A DNA stretch of 64,000 nucleotides from Parapristionchus giblindavisi (Eukaryota; Nematoda; Chromadorea; Rhabditida; Diplogasteridae). Positions 44,618-55,811 of this stretch are shown here, in pieces (the first letter of the stretch is position 1; the number at the start of each line of letters is the position of its first letter). Location of the stretch: assembly GCA_943737045.1 (NCBI GenBank), contig CALSFV010000231.1, positions 496,001 to 560,000 on the forward strand, read 5' to 3'. The notes under the pieces are model-generated. The model saw nothing but the letters and a program-made list of their open reading frames with translations. It had not been told where the DNA came from and searched no databases. The position numbers and the translations under genes are program-made.

Positions 44618-47053
44618 TCACCTTGTAAACGCTCGAACATTGACAGGCGTTCTCAAATAGTGTCGATTACAATTCTAGAGAATACAATTAGGCATACATT
44701 TTGTCGGATGATGCTCTATACGCCATTCTCCTTCGAAACAATAACTTGAGTAAGTATTTCCTATTGTTCGGAGTGATGAACAAAAGAGCGATACTGTGAG
44801 CAGGAGAGTGCAGTCCAAAAAGAAAGTACGTGCAAAAACATATTTCTGAAATTAAAAAAAAATGTAAATGATCTATAAGTATATATCCTATTTTTCGTTT
44901 AGAAAACATTCAAATATTATATTATTGCATAGGCAATTAAAATATCTGTTTTTTTTCTTTCAAACGCAGAATCGTTTTCAAGCATTGGTGATATAAAAGT
45001 CATTTCAAAAATATGACGATTCTCCAATTTTTGCACAACCTCTGGATTTTTTTCTTGAGATTTCTACTCACCAAACGGAATTAATTGTGTCGCAGTACCG
45101 AAGAATATGGTGAATACAGGAACAACTATCAGGGACACAGGAAGGCCCAACTGAAAATTTTTAAGATGTTAAATAGTTGAGAAAAGAATAAAAAGCCTAT
45201 TTCCATTGGCAATCAAGGTTTTCCACTTGAAACCCAACACACTCCGATATTTTCGTTGAAGCATGTAACGTACGTTTACGTAACTTCATAGACGCGGAAG
45301 GAAAAAGTAACCGCGCATAACTATCACAGGTTCTCACTGGTAATGTATGTAACACAGTCCTGCCCCTTTTTCGTTACGTATATGGTCTTACCGCGACTTT
45401 TAAACACCGCGTCATACCTGCACGAATAGAATAAATAAGGCATCTCTTTGTTTTTTTCGTGATTTGTCACTGATACTCTGAAAATAGCCAAACTTTTATG
45501 AGTAAACGCTCCTTTTACAATTTATCTAATAGTTACCACTTCTCGGAGTGACACATAGAGATGAAAATAGATGAGAGAGACTAGCACCAGTGGGAAACAA
45601 GCCAGCTAAAAAATCAAGATTGAATTAATGTCGCACTACCAATTTCCATTTTTAAATAGAAAGTCTAAGATCATGGTTCACTCACAAATACAAGATATGC
45701 AAATATCGCAATAAGCCAAAATTCTCGTTCGTATATAGCGTATTGCCCTCGTTCTTTGATCCAAGTCAAATTGTATTCGGACTGAATAGAGTGTCATTAA
45801 AAAGGCATACTATAAGGTTTTTCAACTCATGACACTACTAACGTTTTATGAGCGTTGAAAGGCAGGGCTGTGCGTAAAATCTTTTTTCGTAAAATTTTCG
45901 TAAAACGTAATTTTGCGACCTATTTTCTTGTAAAATTTGTAATATTTGTAAAAATTTCGTAAAAAAAAATTCGCGTCTAAATTACAAGAAATTGTCCCAA
46001 ATATACTTATATGAAAAAATATATGAAACCCGCGAACGTTTATTCATAACAACCCTCTTATGAAAGTGGCAAACGACAAGGAAGAAGTTACAGCCATAAA
46101 CTTATGCATGTAAAGAACAAAGATTTATTTCCACCAATTTTTGGAAATAAATTTCACCAATAATTCTTTTTTTGCCGTTTTTTCTCGTTTCGTTAAATTT
46201 TTATCTTTCGTAAAAAAATTGCGAAAAAGTCGTAAAATCGTAAAATTCGTAAAGCCGTAAAACGTAAAATGCTCAGCCCTGTTGAGCTTTTGTGAGTAAT
46301 CATTTAAATGTATAATAAAACATTGCGAAAATAATTACATTGCTGATTAAGTCGTCGCTGTGTGATACGTCATAGGGATATATGACAACAAATATTACTA
46401 CGAGCAAGTACAAAACAGCTATACCGCTTTGAACAATGAATAAGTTTCTCTGCCAATGCACAATAGTTATTACTACTGAATTATGTGTAGTTTCGATGAT
46501 ACAGTTTAGGTCGAAATGACCAACTTTTTTTAACTTAAACATGCTCGAAGTCTTGATGATCGCTTGGTGACGGTATAGCGTGCAAGTTATGACAACTGTC
46601 GCCATGCATGCAAGAAGTGTTACCACTGATGCCTATAAATAATATCGTGTATCGTGTGCATTATCCGAAAACAAACAAATTGATGATGTATAGAAACGCC
46701 CAATCTCTGGTATAAGCCTGTAGAATATCCGCCTATTGTCGGGAAGATCGGAAATATGAGAAGCATAACATCGAAATTGAAATCATTCACAACAGACAGA
46801 CACTAAAATCGCTAACTGAATATTATGATAATTATAACATAAAGTAAATAAATATATATTTAAATGTTTAGAAAATGCTTATTCCTACCTGTATACATAT
46901 TAAGAAGTTTCGGTATGTTCTCTGGTTTGGAGCAGTTTCTTTGAACAAACAAATGAATGACAATATATGTAATATCGACGAAATACAGTATGAAATATGC
47001 TGGCACCACAATAAAATTTCTTGTAGTTCATAGGATATATAATAGTTATTCAT
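44618..47053 (-). pseudogene. Chemoreceptor R6, Str superfamily, stop in exon 4
   Basis: Exons: 46889-47053, 46677-46802, 46525-46632, exon 4 from 46449, 45686-45781, 45537-45605, 45418-45477, 45072-45150, 44698-44845, 44618-44651. Most are open and match R4 closely (YRHQAIIKTSS, SEYNLTWIKERGQYAIYE, SISDKSRKKQRDA, LGLPVSLIVVPVFTIFFG, LHSPAHSIALLF, tail TPVNVRAFTR-stop). In exon 4 the frame ends ...FAMFYYTFK-stop before any usable phase-0 donor, and a hAT-type MITE lies in the exon/intron border. Intron 3 is open in frame, so exons 3 and 4 could be read together. It is either recently inactivated or spliced in an unseen way. Confidence 0.6.
45863..46281. mobile_element. hAT-like MITE at the R6 exon 4/intron 4 border
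   Basis: Termini CAGGGCTGTGCGTAAAAT and ATTTTACGCATT-type inverse ending CAGCCCTG, interior dominated by CGTAAAA. The CAGGGCTG/CAGCCCTG ends are typical of hAT elements, but flanking 8-mers (TTGAAAGG, TTGAGCTT) agree only in part. Confidence 0.6.
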
Positions 47054-47900
47054 AGCAATAATTCAAGTGAAGCAAGCGAGAGAAAATTGCTAAAAGCAAC
47101 TGAACATTTCAGAATATAACAGGTGAATTTTAATAGCGCATAATAAAACGCTAATTATCCCAACTGCAGCTCAATGAATATGTTTTTCGGTGTTGTTCTG
47201 ATTTGAAAAGTTTCACCTGCTTCATTCTGTTTCATTCATTGAAGGTATTGTATTTCCGTACAAAATGTACTTGCGTAAGAAAATGACAAACTTTCTAGCC
47301 GAACTCGATTGCCTCTCCACTTACTCACACCTAACCCGTCTGACCTTCGCCGCGCTGAATAGATATTCAAAAGAAATCGTACCAGTTTTTGAACTATGCT
47401 AAACAAGAAATTTTCATCGCGGACGCTCTCGATCAAAGAAAACAAGTGATTTATCTGTCGTCAATATGAAAGGTATGGTTTGGTATGTTTGAAGATTCTC
47501 ATAGCTCTCCATGTCGGATGGAAAACAAGCTCCACGACCATTTCTCACGGATCATCGGGGATGCTGGAAGGGATCTATATTGATTTCAAGCAGAATAACC
47601 ACTTTGACGAAGGATCTCTAATTCGGATGGAGTTGAGAAGATGAATATGTAAATAAGTTGTACAAATAAACTTCAAATGCTGCAGTTCGATTCGGAGTGG
47701 AAGTGAAATAAGTTGCACAGATCTAAATTGCACAACCAGGGTCAGTGGTTTGAAAATCGAGAGATAAGGTCAGCAAGTCGAATTCATCTATCAATCCGAA
47801 GACATCTGAAATAATAATATCGATTTTCTCGAAACTCAACTGGTCAGCTTCTGAAAATTGGTTCGTAATCATTCATTCTTTCTTTATTTCCATCACAAGC
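47054..47900. other. R6 upstream block, near-duplicate of R8 upstream
   Basis: About 47041-47590 is almost identical to 60297-60850, including the same 69-residue minus-strand ORF ending FCTEIQYLQ/FCAAIQYLQ, which is non-coding-looking. It carries the CATAATAAAACGC box and a second CACCTG at 47211-47221. Confidence 0.6.
47118..47128 (-). promoter_or_regulatory. E-box-like site upstream of R6
   Basis: Minus strand ATTCACCTGTT, 65 bases before the R6 start. It matches WWYCACSTGYY. Another match (TTTCACCTGCT, plus strand) is at 47211-47221. Confidence 0.5.
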
Positions 47901-48013
47901 AGTGAGAGAGAACAGTTAACACAAATTACGGGTTGGTATAGTTAAAGGATCAGTAATCTTCATCGAAAATTGTTCGTAGTTATGGAACTCTCATTTAAAA
48001 AGCTCATGGTGTG

Positions 48014-48170
48014 TGAGTTCAGTGGGAGATAATCTTTATCGGTTGATAGCGCTTATATACAAAAAAAAAACTACTTGTGAAATTCACATAACACATATAA
48101 GACACGGACGTGTCCGATCTTATCTACAAAATCATTCCAAGAAATCTATGATATCTCTGGTACAGAGACA
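48014..48170 (-). repeat. 3' LTR of the short retrotransposon
   Basis: 157 bases. Identical to the 5' LTR except one C/A difference near 48146. Confidence 0.85.
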
Positions 48171-48606
48171 CTCCAGGGGAGCAAGGAAAATCGGGTGTCA
48201 ATCGAATTTCATATAGATGATGAATACAAATGAAATACAATGATGAAACAGAAACTATACAAGAAAAAAAGCAGGAGACTGTGGGACGAAAGTTGTCGAT
48301 GACGAATCGGAATTGAATGAATGGGTCTTCTCGGTACCTCAGCTATGGAACGGCGGTCTGCTTTCCTCCAGGATCCTCTCATCGAAGCGATGAAGATCCT
48401 CCAGGCTTCGCAGATCGAAGTGCAGATGAAGAAGAAGGGGAAGGGGAATGGATCCATCGTACAAGAGCAGGAAAACGGGCAGCGTCTTGTGCATCATAGT
48501 CTCCAGATAACTGGTTTTGACGGATTCTTCGAGAGCAGATAGCTGACGGTTGAGCGGCTGCGTCTCCTGGACGGTCTTCAGAGCGGAGATCGTTGTCCCA
48601 TTGGCG

Positions 48607-49473
48607 TTAGCGAAGCCATGCATCGAACGTCGGCACATGTAGACGTGGAAGGCGAGGTGCGACGAGTGGAGTTGGCGTAGTGACGCCAGTGGACACGAGA
48701 TGAGACGGCGGGTCGTCGAGGACTTGCGACTCGGAGCCGTTGTTGTTGGTGATGAGGCACGGCGTGTGGGGAATAGCCGTGCGTTCCTCTTCAGTAGTCG
48801 TCTGGGACACGAGATGAGACGGCGGGTCGTCGAGGGCTTGCGACTCGGAGCCGTTGTTGTTGGTGATGAGGCCCGGCGTGTGGGGAGCAGCCGTGCGTTC
48901 CTCTTCAGTAGTCGTCTGGGACACGAGATGAGACGGCGGGTCGGCGTGGACTTGCGACTCGGAGCCGTTGTTGTTGGTGATGAGGCCCGGCGTGTGGGGA
49001 GTAGCCGTGCGTTCCTCTTCAGTCTTCGTTTGGATGAGCGTCTTCACTTCTGGGGTGGTGTGCTCGGGGGGTTCCTCCTTCAGTTCCGTTGATCGGGGAG
49101 GTGGGTTGTCGAGTGCAAGCATGAGGCCTCTCTCTGTTGACGCGAGTACGATGAGGTTGTCCTGGGCTTTGTCCGCGAGGACGGTAACCTCCTGCTCGAT
49201 TGATTGATACTTCGTCAAGACTTCATTCTTCTTTGTCTCGTCGTCGATTCGGTCGATGCCGACTCTGAAGTCCCTGAGTTGAGCTCCCAGGTCCTTCCTC
49301 AGTTGATTGAGCGTGCAGTAGTCGTGTGTGGCATCCTGCATCAGACGGGCGATTGCTTCCTTGTCATTGCGGTCGACGGTGAAGTCCTTGTTGACGATTC
49401 GGTTGATGGCGCTCTGCAGCTTCGTCTTCGCCAACGCGATGAGCCGGATTGATGTGTCGGCCATCGTCGCCAT
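48607..49473 (-). CDS. Gag-like protein of the short LTR element, 288 residues
   Basis: The N-terminal part (about residues 1-125) is charged and helical, with coiled-coil-like spacing (for example VDRNDKEAIARLMQDA). Residues about 149-262 are three 38-residue repeats starting TEEERTA-PHTP-LITNNNG and ending PSHLVSQ, corresponding to 114-base DNA repeats. Near the end LPRLHVPTFDA resembles the motif that opens the conserved Gag region of BEL/Pao elements, but the frame then stops, so the protein is truncated. Downstream sequence in other frames (48339-48638) is not recognisable as pol. A structural Gag role is inferred. Confidence 0.6.
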   Translation of the reverse strand: MATMADTSIRLIALAKTKLQSAINRIVNKDFTVDRNDKEAIARLMQDATHDYCTLNQLRKDLGAQLRDFRVGIDRIDDETKKNEVLTKYQSIEQEVTVLADKAQDNLIVLASTERGLMLALDNPPPRSTELKEEPPEHTTPEVKTLIQTKTEEERTATPHTPGLITNNNGSESQVHADPPSHLVSQTTTEEERTAAPHTPGLITNNNGSESQALDDPPSHLVSQTTTEEERTAIPHTPCLITNNNGSESQVLDDPPSHLVSTGVTTPTPLVAPRLPRLHVPTFDAWLR

Positions 49474-49534
49474 GGTGGCTGCGCGGAGCGGACGGATGAT
49501 TTATGATTTTGCCGATTGCACCACTTATCGGCGA

Positions 49535-49691
49535 TGAGTTCAGTGGGAGATAATCTTTATCGGTTGATAGCGCTTATATACAAAAAAAAAACTACTTGTG
49601 AAATTCACATAACACATATAAGACACGGACGTGTCCGATCTTATCTACAAAATCATTCCAAGAAATATATGATATCTCTGGTACAGAGACA
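49535..49691 (-). repeat. 5' LTR of the short retrotransposon
   Basis: 157 bases, start TG and end CA on either strand, adjoining the GTGTG target duplication at 49692. Confidence 0.85.
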
Positions 49692-49697
49692 GTGTGT

Positions 49698-49822
49698 TTA
49701 AAGGGAGCGTTACCTCACTCACTGGTCTCTTCATTGCGCACACTACAAATTTCTCTGTTCTCTAGCAACGAGAGAGCATTACGCGTCGAAGATACCATTG
49801 AGTGAGGTTACGCTCCCTTTAA
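49698..49822. mobile_element. TTAA MITE, copy 7
   Basis: Good ends TTAAAGGGAGCG and CGCTCCCTTTAA. It sits two bases after the LTR element's target duplication, so two insertions hit the same small interval. Confidence 0.75.
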
Positions 49823-50240
49823 TTCCTCCCACTGTGAAGTGGTCGGGTTTGGCGACTCGAAAAGTTATTCCTTGATCTGCCGGAAACATAATTAACTTTG
49901 TACTATGCACTTCAATAATTTCACCTGTTCCATAATGAAACGTTCATTTGCTTTAATCGGTGAAACTTTGTTCTCTTCATTTATTGCTATGACAAAATAT
50001 TATTTATCCTATGAACTGTAAGATTTTCTAATCATACTATTTTTTACGATCTATGATATTGATTGTGATTTATGATGTTTATTGTAGTTTGATGAATTTA
50101 ACGCAAAAATGATGTAATTCATACCACATCCATCAAATTACAGGGATAACACTGATCTCATCATGATATCGCGATTATCGATTGGCTGTCATGGAATTTC
50201 GAGTTTCAGCCTCAACACTACTAATATATTAGGTAAGGTG
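49823..50240 (+). pseudogene. Inverted receptor promoter and exon 1 relic
   Basis: Plus strand: TTTCACCTGTTCC at about 49919, then at about 49990 ATGACAAAATATTATTTATCCTATGAACTGTAA, matching the receptor start (M---YY-SYEL) before a stop. It points opposite to all eight receptors. A relic of an inverted copy. Confidence 0.5.
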
Positions 50241-51329
50241 TTATTCAAAGCACACGAAGTCACTGCTGTTGATGACTGCTAGGCCAGTGATAATTCAAGG
50301 ATAATCAGTACGGACTCCGGAGTGCCTTATGGAGTGCCTTCGGACCTACTTTGCAGCATAATCACTGCTAATTCACCTTTCGGTCGCCTTGGTGTACGAT
50401 TGATCGCAGTTTGATCCTTGATACATGACAGAGTCTTTTTCAGATAAAATATGATATTGGAACAAACTCAATTTATCGTAATCACAAGGGAAAGTTTTTC
50501 TATGGAAATAATCTAACTTCTTCTGTTTCTGGAAGAAGTTAGATTATTTCCATGGAAAAACTCGAATGGAAAACTCGAATGGAGCTCACTCCAGTCCGTG
50601 TATATCGTACATGTAAAAATAATTGTATCATGAACGGTGTGAATGGATCTGAACGGATCAGGCCGATCAAGATTTTGAGCGAGCGATTGTGAGCGAATCA
50701 GCCATTTTCGTTATTTTACTTTGTTTCCATTGTTTTTCTCTCTTCGAATCCACTATATTGAAAGAAATCAGGCCAAAATATTGCCATTTAACAAAAGCCA
50801 TTATTTGTTATGATGAATAAATTCCAATAAACAAAAATGAAAATGAATCAGTGGTATCAACACGCAACTACATTCTGTTAGGGACGATGTTCGAATAAAT
50901 ATTCTCATATTTACACAGCCACCAGATTGAAGTCGATCTTTGCTGATCACTTTTGACTTTTTAAAAAAGAAGTTTATTCTGTATTACTCATGTTCTGATT
51001 TGCGCCCAAACCCGAACATGGGCAAAAGATGATGTCCGCGTCGGGATTTGATAACCTTTTACTATAACTGTCTATGACAAACCGGGATAGTGATTTGAGA
51101 GAGGAGAGATAGAGAAAGGACACCAAACCATAAGAATGGGTCATTCACTAAATTTTAATATGGTTTTTCTCGAAACTCAAGTCGCTTCTGAAAACGGGTT
51201 CGTATTCAAAATGGAAAGCAGATTCTAGTCATAGTATTCTCATTTGAAAGGCTCAAGGTGAGACCCTCCCCTTGTAAGTGAAATGGGCGGGATTGCCGCT
51301 TGAAAAACTTACTTTTTTGGTTAAAGCAA
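50241..51329. other. Spacer with dispersed repeats and a hairpin
   Basis: 50240-50400 is a CACTGGCCTAG-family repeat. 50492-50563 is a nearly perfect hairpin (AAGTTTTTC-ATGGAAATAATC with inverse AAGAAGTTAGATTATTTCC). 50600-50870 is a half copy of the palindrome at 55812-56279. No gene. Confidence 0.5.
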
Positions 51330-51600
51330 CTGACAATGAGCGTTTCACAATGAAAGAGGTGAAACTATTGCAGTGCATAATAAAACGCGAAACGTGAAAT
51401 TCAGCACGAAAAAACCCGTCCACTTCCGTTGATGTGTCGGTGGAATGATTGGCGTTTTATTATGTAGTGCTATTTATTCACCTGCTCTATTCTGTAATAC
51501 TGAGCTGCTTTAACCGGTGCTATCCTAGTTTGCTCGATTTGTCGCCATGAATGACTATTATATATCCTATGAACTTCAAGATTTCAGTAGATCCGTGTTA
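51330..51600 (+). pseudogene. Back-to-back receptor promoter fragments with exon 1 start
   Basis: 51330-51410 matches a minus-gene promoter (GCATAATAAAACGCG). 51450-51545 is its inverse (GGCGTTTTATTATG, TTCACCTGCTC). At 51547 a plus-strand frame reads MNDYYISYELQDF, the first 12-13 codons of a receptor, then diverges. A palindromic rearrangement next to truncated R7. Confidence 0.6.
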
Positions 51601-51692
51601 TATATCTCTCCCGGTTCCAATTAACGGTTGTCCGTTTTTGCTACACTTTTACAGGAGACCCGTGATAAAACCATAATGTTGGAAGCACTCAC

Positions 51693-53141
51693 AAATACAA
51701 GATATGCAAATATCGCTATAAGCCAAAATTCTCTTTCGTATATAGCGTACTGCCTTCTTTCTTTGATCCAAACCAAATTGTATTCGGACTGAATGGAGTG
51801 TGATTAAAAAGATACAATCAACGTTTTTACAACATCTTTGAGTGTGGCTAGAATATTTAAACACATTTAAATCTTTTTCGACTTTTGGCAATTATTGCAT
51901 GAGTGTAGCCTCTTTTGCATAATCATACAAAAGAATGATAAATCGTAATGCAAGAAAATACATTATCGATTAATTCGTCGCTGTGTGAGGCGTCGAATGG
52001 ATAAACAACAACAGATATAACTACGATCGAATACATAATAATTGTACCGGCTTTGAAAGCGAATGCGGTTCTCTGGAAATGCATAAGAGTTAGTACCGTA
52101 ATATTGAAATATATTATATATTTCATCTACATGCACACTTCTGCAAGGGCACGTGAAAGAAAAAAGAATCATTCGATATTACGAATCCGTTTTAAAACGC
52201 TACCCAATCGGCCTGAGCTTCCAGAAAATCGAAATTGAAATTCGGCTAGTCGGTTCGGAAAATCGTGTGGTCCCCTACACAAGCAATACGGATGGGTTCA
52301 AGAACTCATCCTTATCACCTACACTACGCAAACTGTTGTCTGGATGGTTGCTGGATGAGTTCTTGAACTCATCAGGATTTTTAGTTTAGGCGACCATATG
52401 AATTTTCGAATCGACAAGCCGAATATCGATTTTCTGGATGCTCAGGGGTTCGTTTTCAATATCGACAACTGATTCTAGGCATACTAATACCATTTCATGT
52501 GGCCAACAAAAGTGGCCAGCATTCCATTGTCATTATCGGTCTAATAATAAATGTATTTATAATATATCGGTGAAAGTGACTAACTTTTTTTAAACTTAAA
52601 CATGCTCGAAGCCTTGATCATCGCTTGATGACGGTATACCGTGCAAATTATGACAACAGTCGCCATGCATGAAAGTAGTGTTACCACTGATGCCTAAGAA
52701 TAATCAATGATATAAGCAATGTTAGTTTAGCCTAAAACAAACCAATTGATAATATATGGAAACGCCTAATTTCTGGTATAAACCTGTGGAATATGCGCCT
52801 AGTGTCGGGAACATCGGAAATATGATTAGCATAACATCGAAATTAAAATCGTACGCAACAGACAGGCACTAAATGGACATATTTAATTAAATGATAAATA
52901 GAATAATAATCATATATTATTACACTAAAAAATAAATAAATAAATATATTTTAAATGATTAGAACATGCGCATTACCTGCATGCATACTAAGAAGTTTCG
53001 GTATGTTCTCTGGTTTGGGGCAGTTTCTTTGAGCAGACAAATGATCGATAAAATGTTTAATATTGTCGAAATACAGTATAAAATATGTTGGCACCACAAT
53101 AAGATATCTTGCAGTTCATAGGATATATAATAGTTATTCAT
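51693..53141 (-). pseudogene. Chemoreceptor R7, 3'-truncated
   Basis: Exons present: 52977-53141, 52743-52868, about 52585-52693, 51929-52072, 51693-51788, that is exons 1-5 only (TM1 to start of TM5). After the exon 5 donor the sequence runs into inverted promoter fragments, and no exon 6-10 is found. Exon 3 ends in seven A residues where the other copies have six at the donor, so exons 3 and 4 are out of phase by one base. Otherwise reads well: MNNYYISYELQDILLWCQ, LGVSIYYQL, YRHQAMIK, YPFDASHSDELIDNV, SEYNLVWIKERRQYAIYE. Closest to R5, with the same short exon 4. Confidence 0.7.
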
Positions 53142-53487
53142 AGCTGTAAATCATGCGAACGAAATTAGCACTTCCTTCAAACAACTGAGCATTTCTGAAA
53201 TTATGGCAGATGATAATAAAACGCGAATTATGCCAGATCATGGAAAAGGATCGTGCCCTTAACTTGTAATATTACATGTTATTTTACCTACGCCCGAGAT
53301 CGCAACGAGAACACTGTGAATATTCAAGTGAACATAATCTCTTTTAAGTTGTTATAGTCAATAAAAATGGTTATAATAATATTTTATCATTTCTTACAGA
53401 GAGATTGCTAATGGGACAAACAATTAGAAAGATGAAAAACGTGAAAATAAAATATGAAGAAATGGTGTATCCACTGCAATTACTTGA

Positions 53488-54436
53488 TCACAGTGAGAGC
53501 TTTCGAACGAAACAACAAAAAGTGGTAGGGTTTGGTATAATTACTATATGATTTTCAAAAGAGTTCCATACTGGTACAATTCGATTACTAATAAATGAAA
53601 GATATTGAGTTGTAGATGATCGATAGGTTCTTAGTTTCATACTGTGGCCACGAGTACGAGTAATTGTATTTGAAAAAAGAAACAATGAGCGAGGGTCTAA
53701 GTCTACAAAATTGTGGATAATCTTATATGTCATGATAATGTCGTTTTGGGTTCGTCTACATTCTAATGAGGGGAGGTTGAGCTTGCGTAGACGGTTGTTG
53801 TAGTCAGCGTACGGTAAGTGGTACTTCCGAAACACGTGTCTGGAATAATTTCGAAGGACGGACTCGATCTCAGATACGTGCATGATTAACTGGGGATTCC
53901 ATAACTCGGAGCAAAACTCTAAAATGGGTCGCACATATATTGTAAACAGTCGTGCATATACTGTAGGGTTTTTAGATATAAAAGATCGAAGAATGAAGGC
54001 GCACCGAAATTTTGCCTTATTGGCGATGTTAGTAATATGTTCATCAAATTTAAGTTTGTTGTCATAGGTTACTCCTAAGTCTTTTATTGTGGAAACAAGC
54101 GGTAAGTTCGATGATCCAAGAGTGAAAGATACATTGGGATGGTTTGGACCAACATGCATTACTACTGTTTTTGTTGTCGACATGGACAGACCCCATAAAC
54201 GAGACCAGTCGAATAAGACATTTAGCGCAGTTTGAAGGGCATATGGGTCCTCTATACTGTACAACTTTATGTCATCAGCTTACATACAACATGACACTTT
54301 AGAAGGCAGTAACGACGGAATCTCACTGATATAAAGAGAGAACATAAGTGGACCTAAACATGAACCTTGAGGCACTCCACTATTAACTGAGTAGACGATA
54401 GAATCCGACTGATTGATAGATACATAATACAATATA
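53488..54436 (-). pseudogene. Non-LTR retrotransposon reverse transcriptase, C-terminal fragment
   Basis: From about 54436 the minus strand reads through the RT core SGVPQGS-LGPL-F-LYI, then ...VSCCM-stop-ADDIKLYS: the tyrosine of the YADD motif is replaced by a TAA stop. Downstream 258 residues stay open, with the typical thumb/linker region (FDWSRLWGLSMSTTKTVVMH, LGVTYDNKLKF, RPILEFCSELWNP, RRTQNDIIMTYKIIH) and end FVRKLSL-stop. The 5' part is absent, cut off by the palindrome at 54437. The 3' flank (about 53374-53487) joins R7 upstream sequence. A 5'-truncated, inactive insertion. Confidence 0.8.
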
Positions 54437-55389
54437 GCACGCTGTAAACTAAAAATTTTGCACCAGGTGCACGGAATAATTATTTTCCTACAAAATGCAT
54501 TTTTATTTTTAAAGCGAAATTTTTCCTTTTTTGTGGCCGTTCCGGATTAATATTTAAAATAACTGGAAAAATTCTGCATTTTTATTTTTTTCCATGTTCA
54601 TTTTGCATTTTCAAAAGGAAATGTAGAATATGTGCGCTAAAAAAGATTAAGACAAAAAGTGCAAGGCATATTTTGGGCCATTTTCACTTTGGACGAAAAA
54701 TTACAGAGCAATTTTCTGTCCACTCATTCTGCTTCTCCATCATCGCTTACCCGGCATCTGTGCAAAAGATGACAACATCGGAGAGGATTCGATCCAACAA
54801 CCTCTCGATTATGATTTAGACGTGCAACCAATAGGCCATTCGGTCGCTTTCATTGCTCCACTAATTCCTATCAATGAAGAATGAGAATGAGAAAAAAGAA
54901 TGAGAAAGAAGAAAGAATGAACAATGAAGAAAGAATCAGTAAAGAATGAGAATGAGAGAATGAGAGGAGCGATTGAGACGACCGAAAGGCCTATTGGTTG
55001 CGCGTTCGACTCATAATCGAAAGATAGTCGGATCGAATCCTCTCTGATGTTAACATCTTTCGCACAGATGCCGGGTAAGCAATGATGGAGAAGCAGAATG
55101 AGTGGACAGAAAATTGCTATGCAATTTTTCGTCCAAAATGAAAATGGCCCAAAATTTGCCGTGCACTTTTTGTCCAAAATGTTTTTTGATGGCAAACTGA
55201 AACAAGAAGATCGGTTTTAAAATTTATGAACAAAAATCACCACCAATGTCAAAAATGGCCGATACTCAGCCAAATTTTAAAAAAATGCCAACAAGTAATC
55301 ACTTTCAAAGAAATTGACTAAAATTGTCCCGGCAATGCTAAATTTCAGCGTCCGTGCACCTGGTGCAAAATTTTTAGTTTACAGCGTGC
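54437..55389. mobile_element. TA-flanked palindrome with tRNA-like arms
   Basis: Ends GCACGCTGTAAACTAAAAAT and its inverse, TA outside. In the right arm at about 54995-55070 the plus strand looks tRNA-like: AGGCCTATTGG (box A-like), a 5-bp stem TTCGA/TCGAA around loop CTCATAA (anticodon CAT), and box B GGATCGAATCC. The left arm carries a decayed inverse copy. No transposase. Confidence 0.7.
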
Positions 55390-55658
55390 TATATGTAGGT
55401 TTTGTAGCCAATTTGATACGAGATGAATTGTTTTGGGCCAAAATGGTCATCCGTCTGAAAGAAAAGGTTGTACTTCGACGTCAATTTCAATTCGTTAATA
55501 TATAATTTGGCCGCAGAATCAGATTAAAATTTCAAAGGATAAAGAATTTGTGCATATCACGTGACTTGCGTAAGCGATATCCAATCGATTTGCAAGAACA
55601 TTCGATGATCTCCACCTTCGAAAATAGGACTACCGGCGTCATGAATTTACCATTTGAT
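55390..55658. other. Spacer, no gene seen
   Basis: No feature recognised. It does not continue the reverse transcriptase frame. Confidence 0.35.
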
Positions 55659-55692
55659 TCACCGTGGAATCGCGAGAACTTTTACAGGCGTT
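55659..55692 (-). pseudogene. Orphan receptor last exon
   Basis: After CTTCAG the segment reads (x)TPVKVLAIPR-stop. Just upstream (about 55735-55770) is a remnant of exon 9's donor side (TTGGCCTACA). The rest of the gene is gone. It marks a lost copy between R7 and R8. Confidence 0.6.
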
Positions 55693-55811
55693 CTGAAGAT
55701 TCTGAAAGTAATGCCAGTTATTTGTTTAAATAATACAAATTGGCCTACAATCATGCTCGTTTCGACATCTGAATTGATTTTCAGTAGTATGAGACCATGA
55801 TGTCGCGATAT

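Larger units (their letters stand above)
48014..49691 (-). mobile_element. Short LTR retrotransposon, BEL/Pao-like, non-autonomous
   Basis: Two 157-base LTRs (48014-48170 and 49535-49691) differ at one base, begin TG and end CA, and are flanked by the 5-base repeat GTGTG (48009-48013 and 49692-49696). On the minus strand the 5' LTR is followed by TCGCCGATAAGTGGTGCAATCGG, where TGGTGCAATCGG resembles a primer-binding site complementary to a tRNA-Gly 3' end with one extra base. The 1364-base interior encodes only a Gag-like ORF. No protease, reverse transcriptase or integrase is present, so it needs help from another element. Recent insertion. Confidence 0.85.

Noticed and set aside
47236..47445. 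69-residue ORF duplicated at 60492-60701
   Set aside because: Conserved only because the whole upstream block is a recent duplicate. The third occurrence of part of the block does not preserve the frame, and it lies in promoter territory.
48700..49092. 130-residue plus-strand ORF with Arg-rich repeats
   Set aside because: Antisense shadow of the 114-base repeats in the Gag-like ORF on the minus strand.
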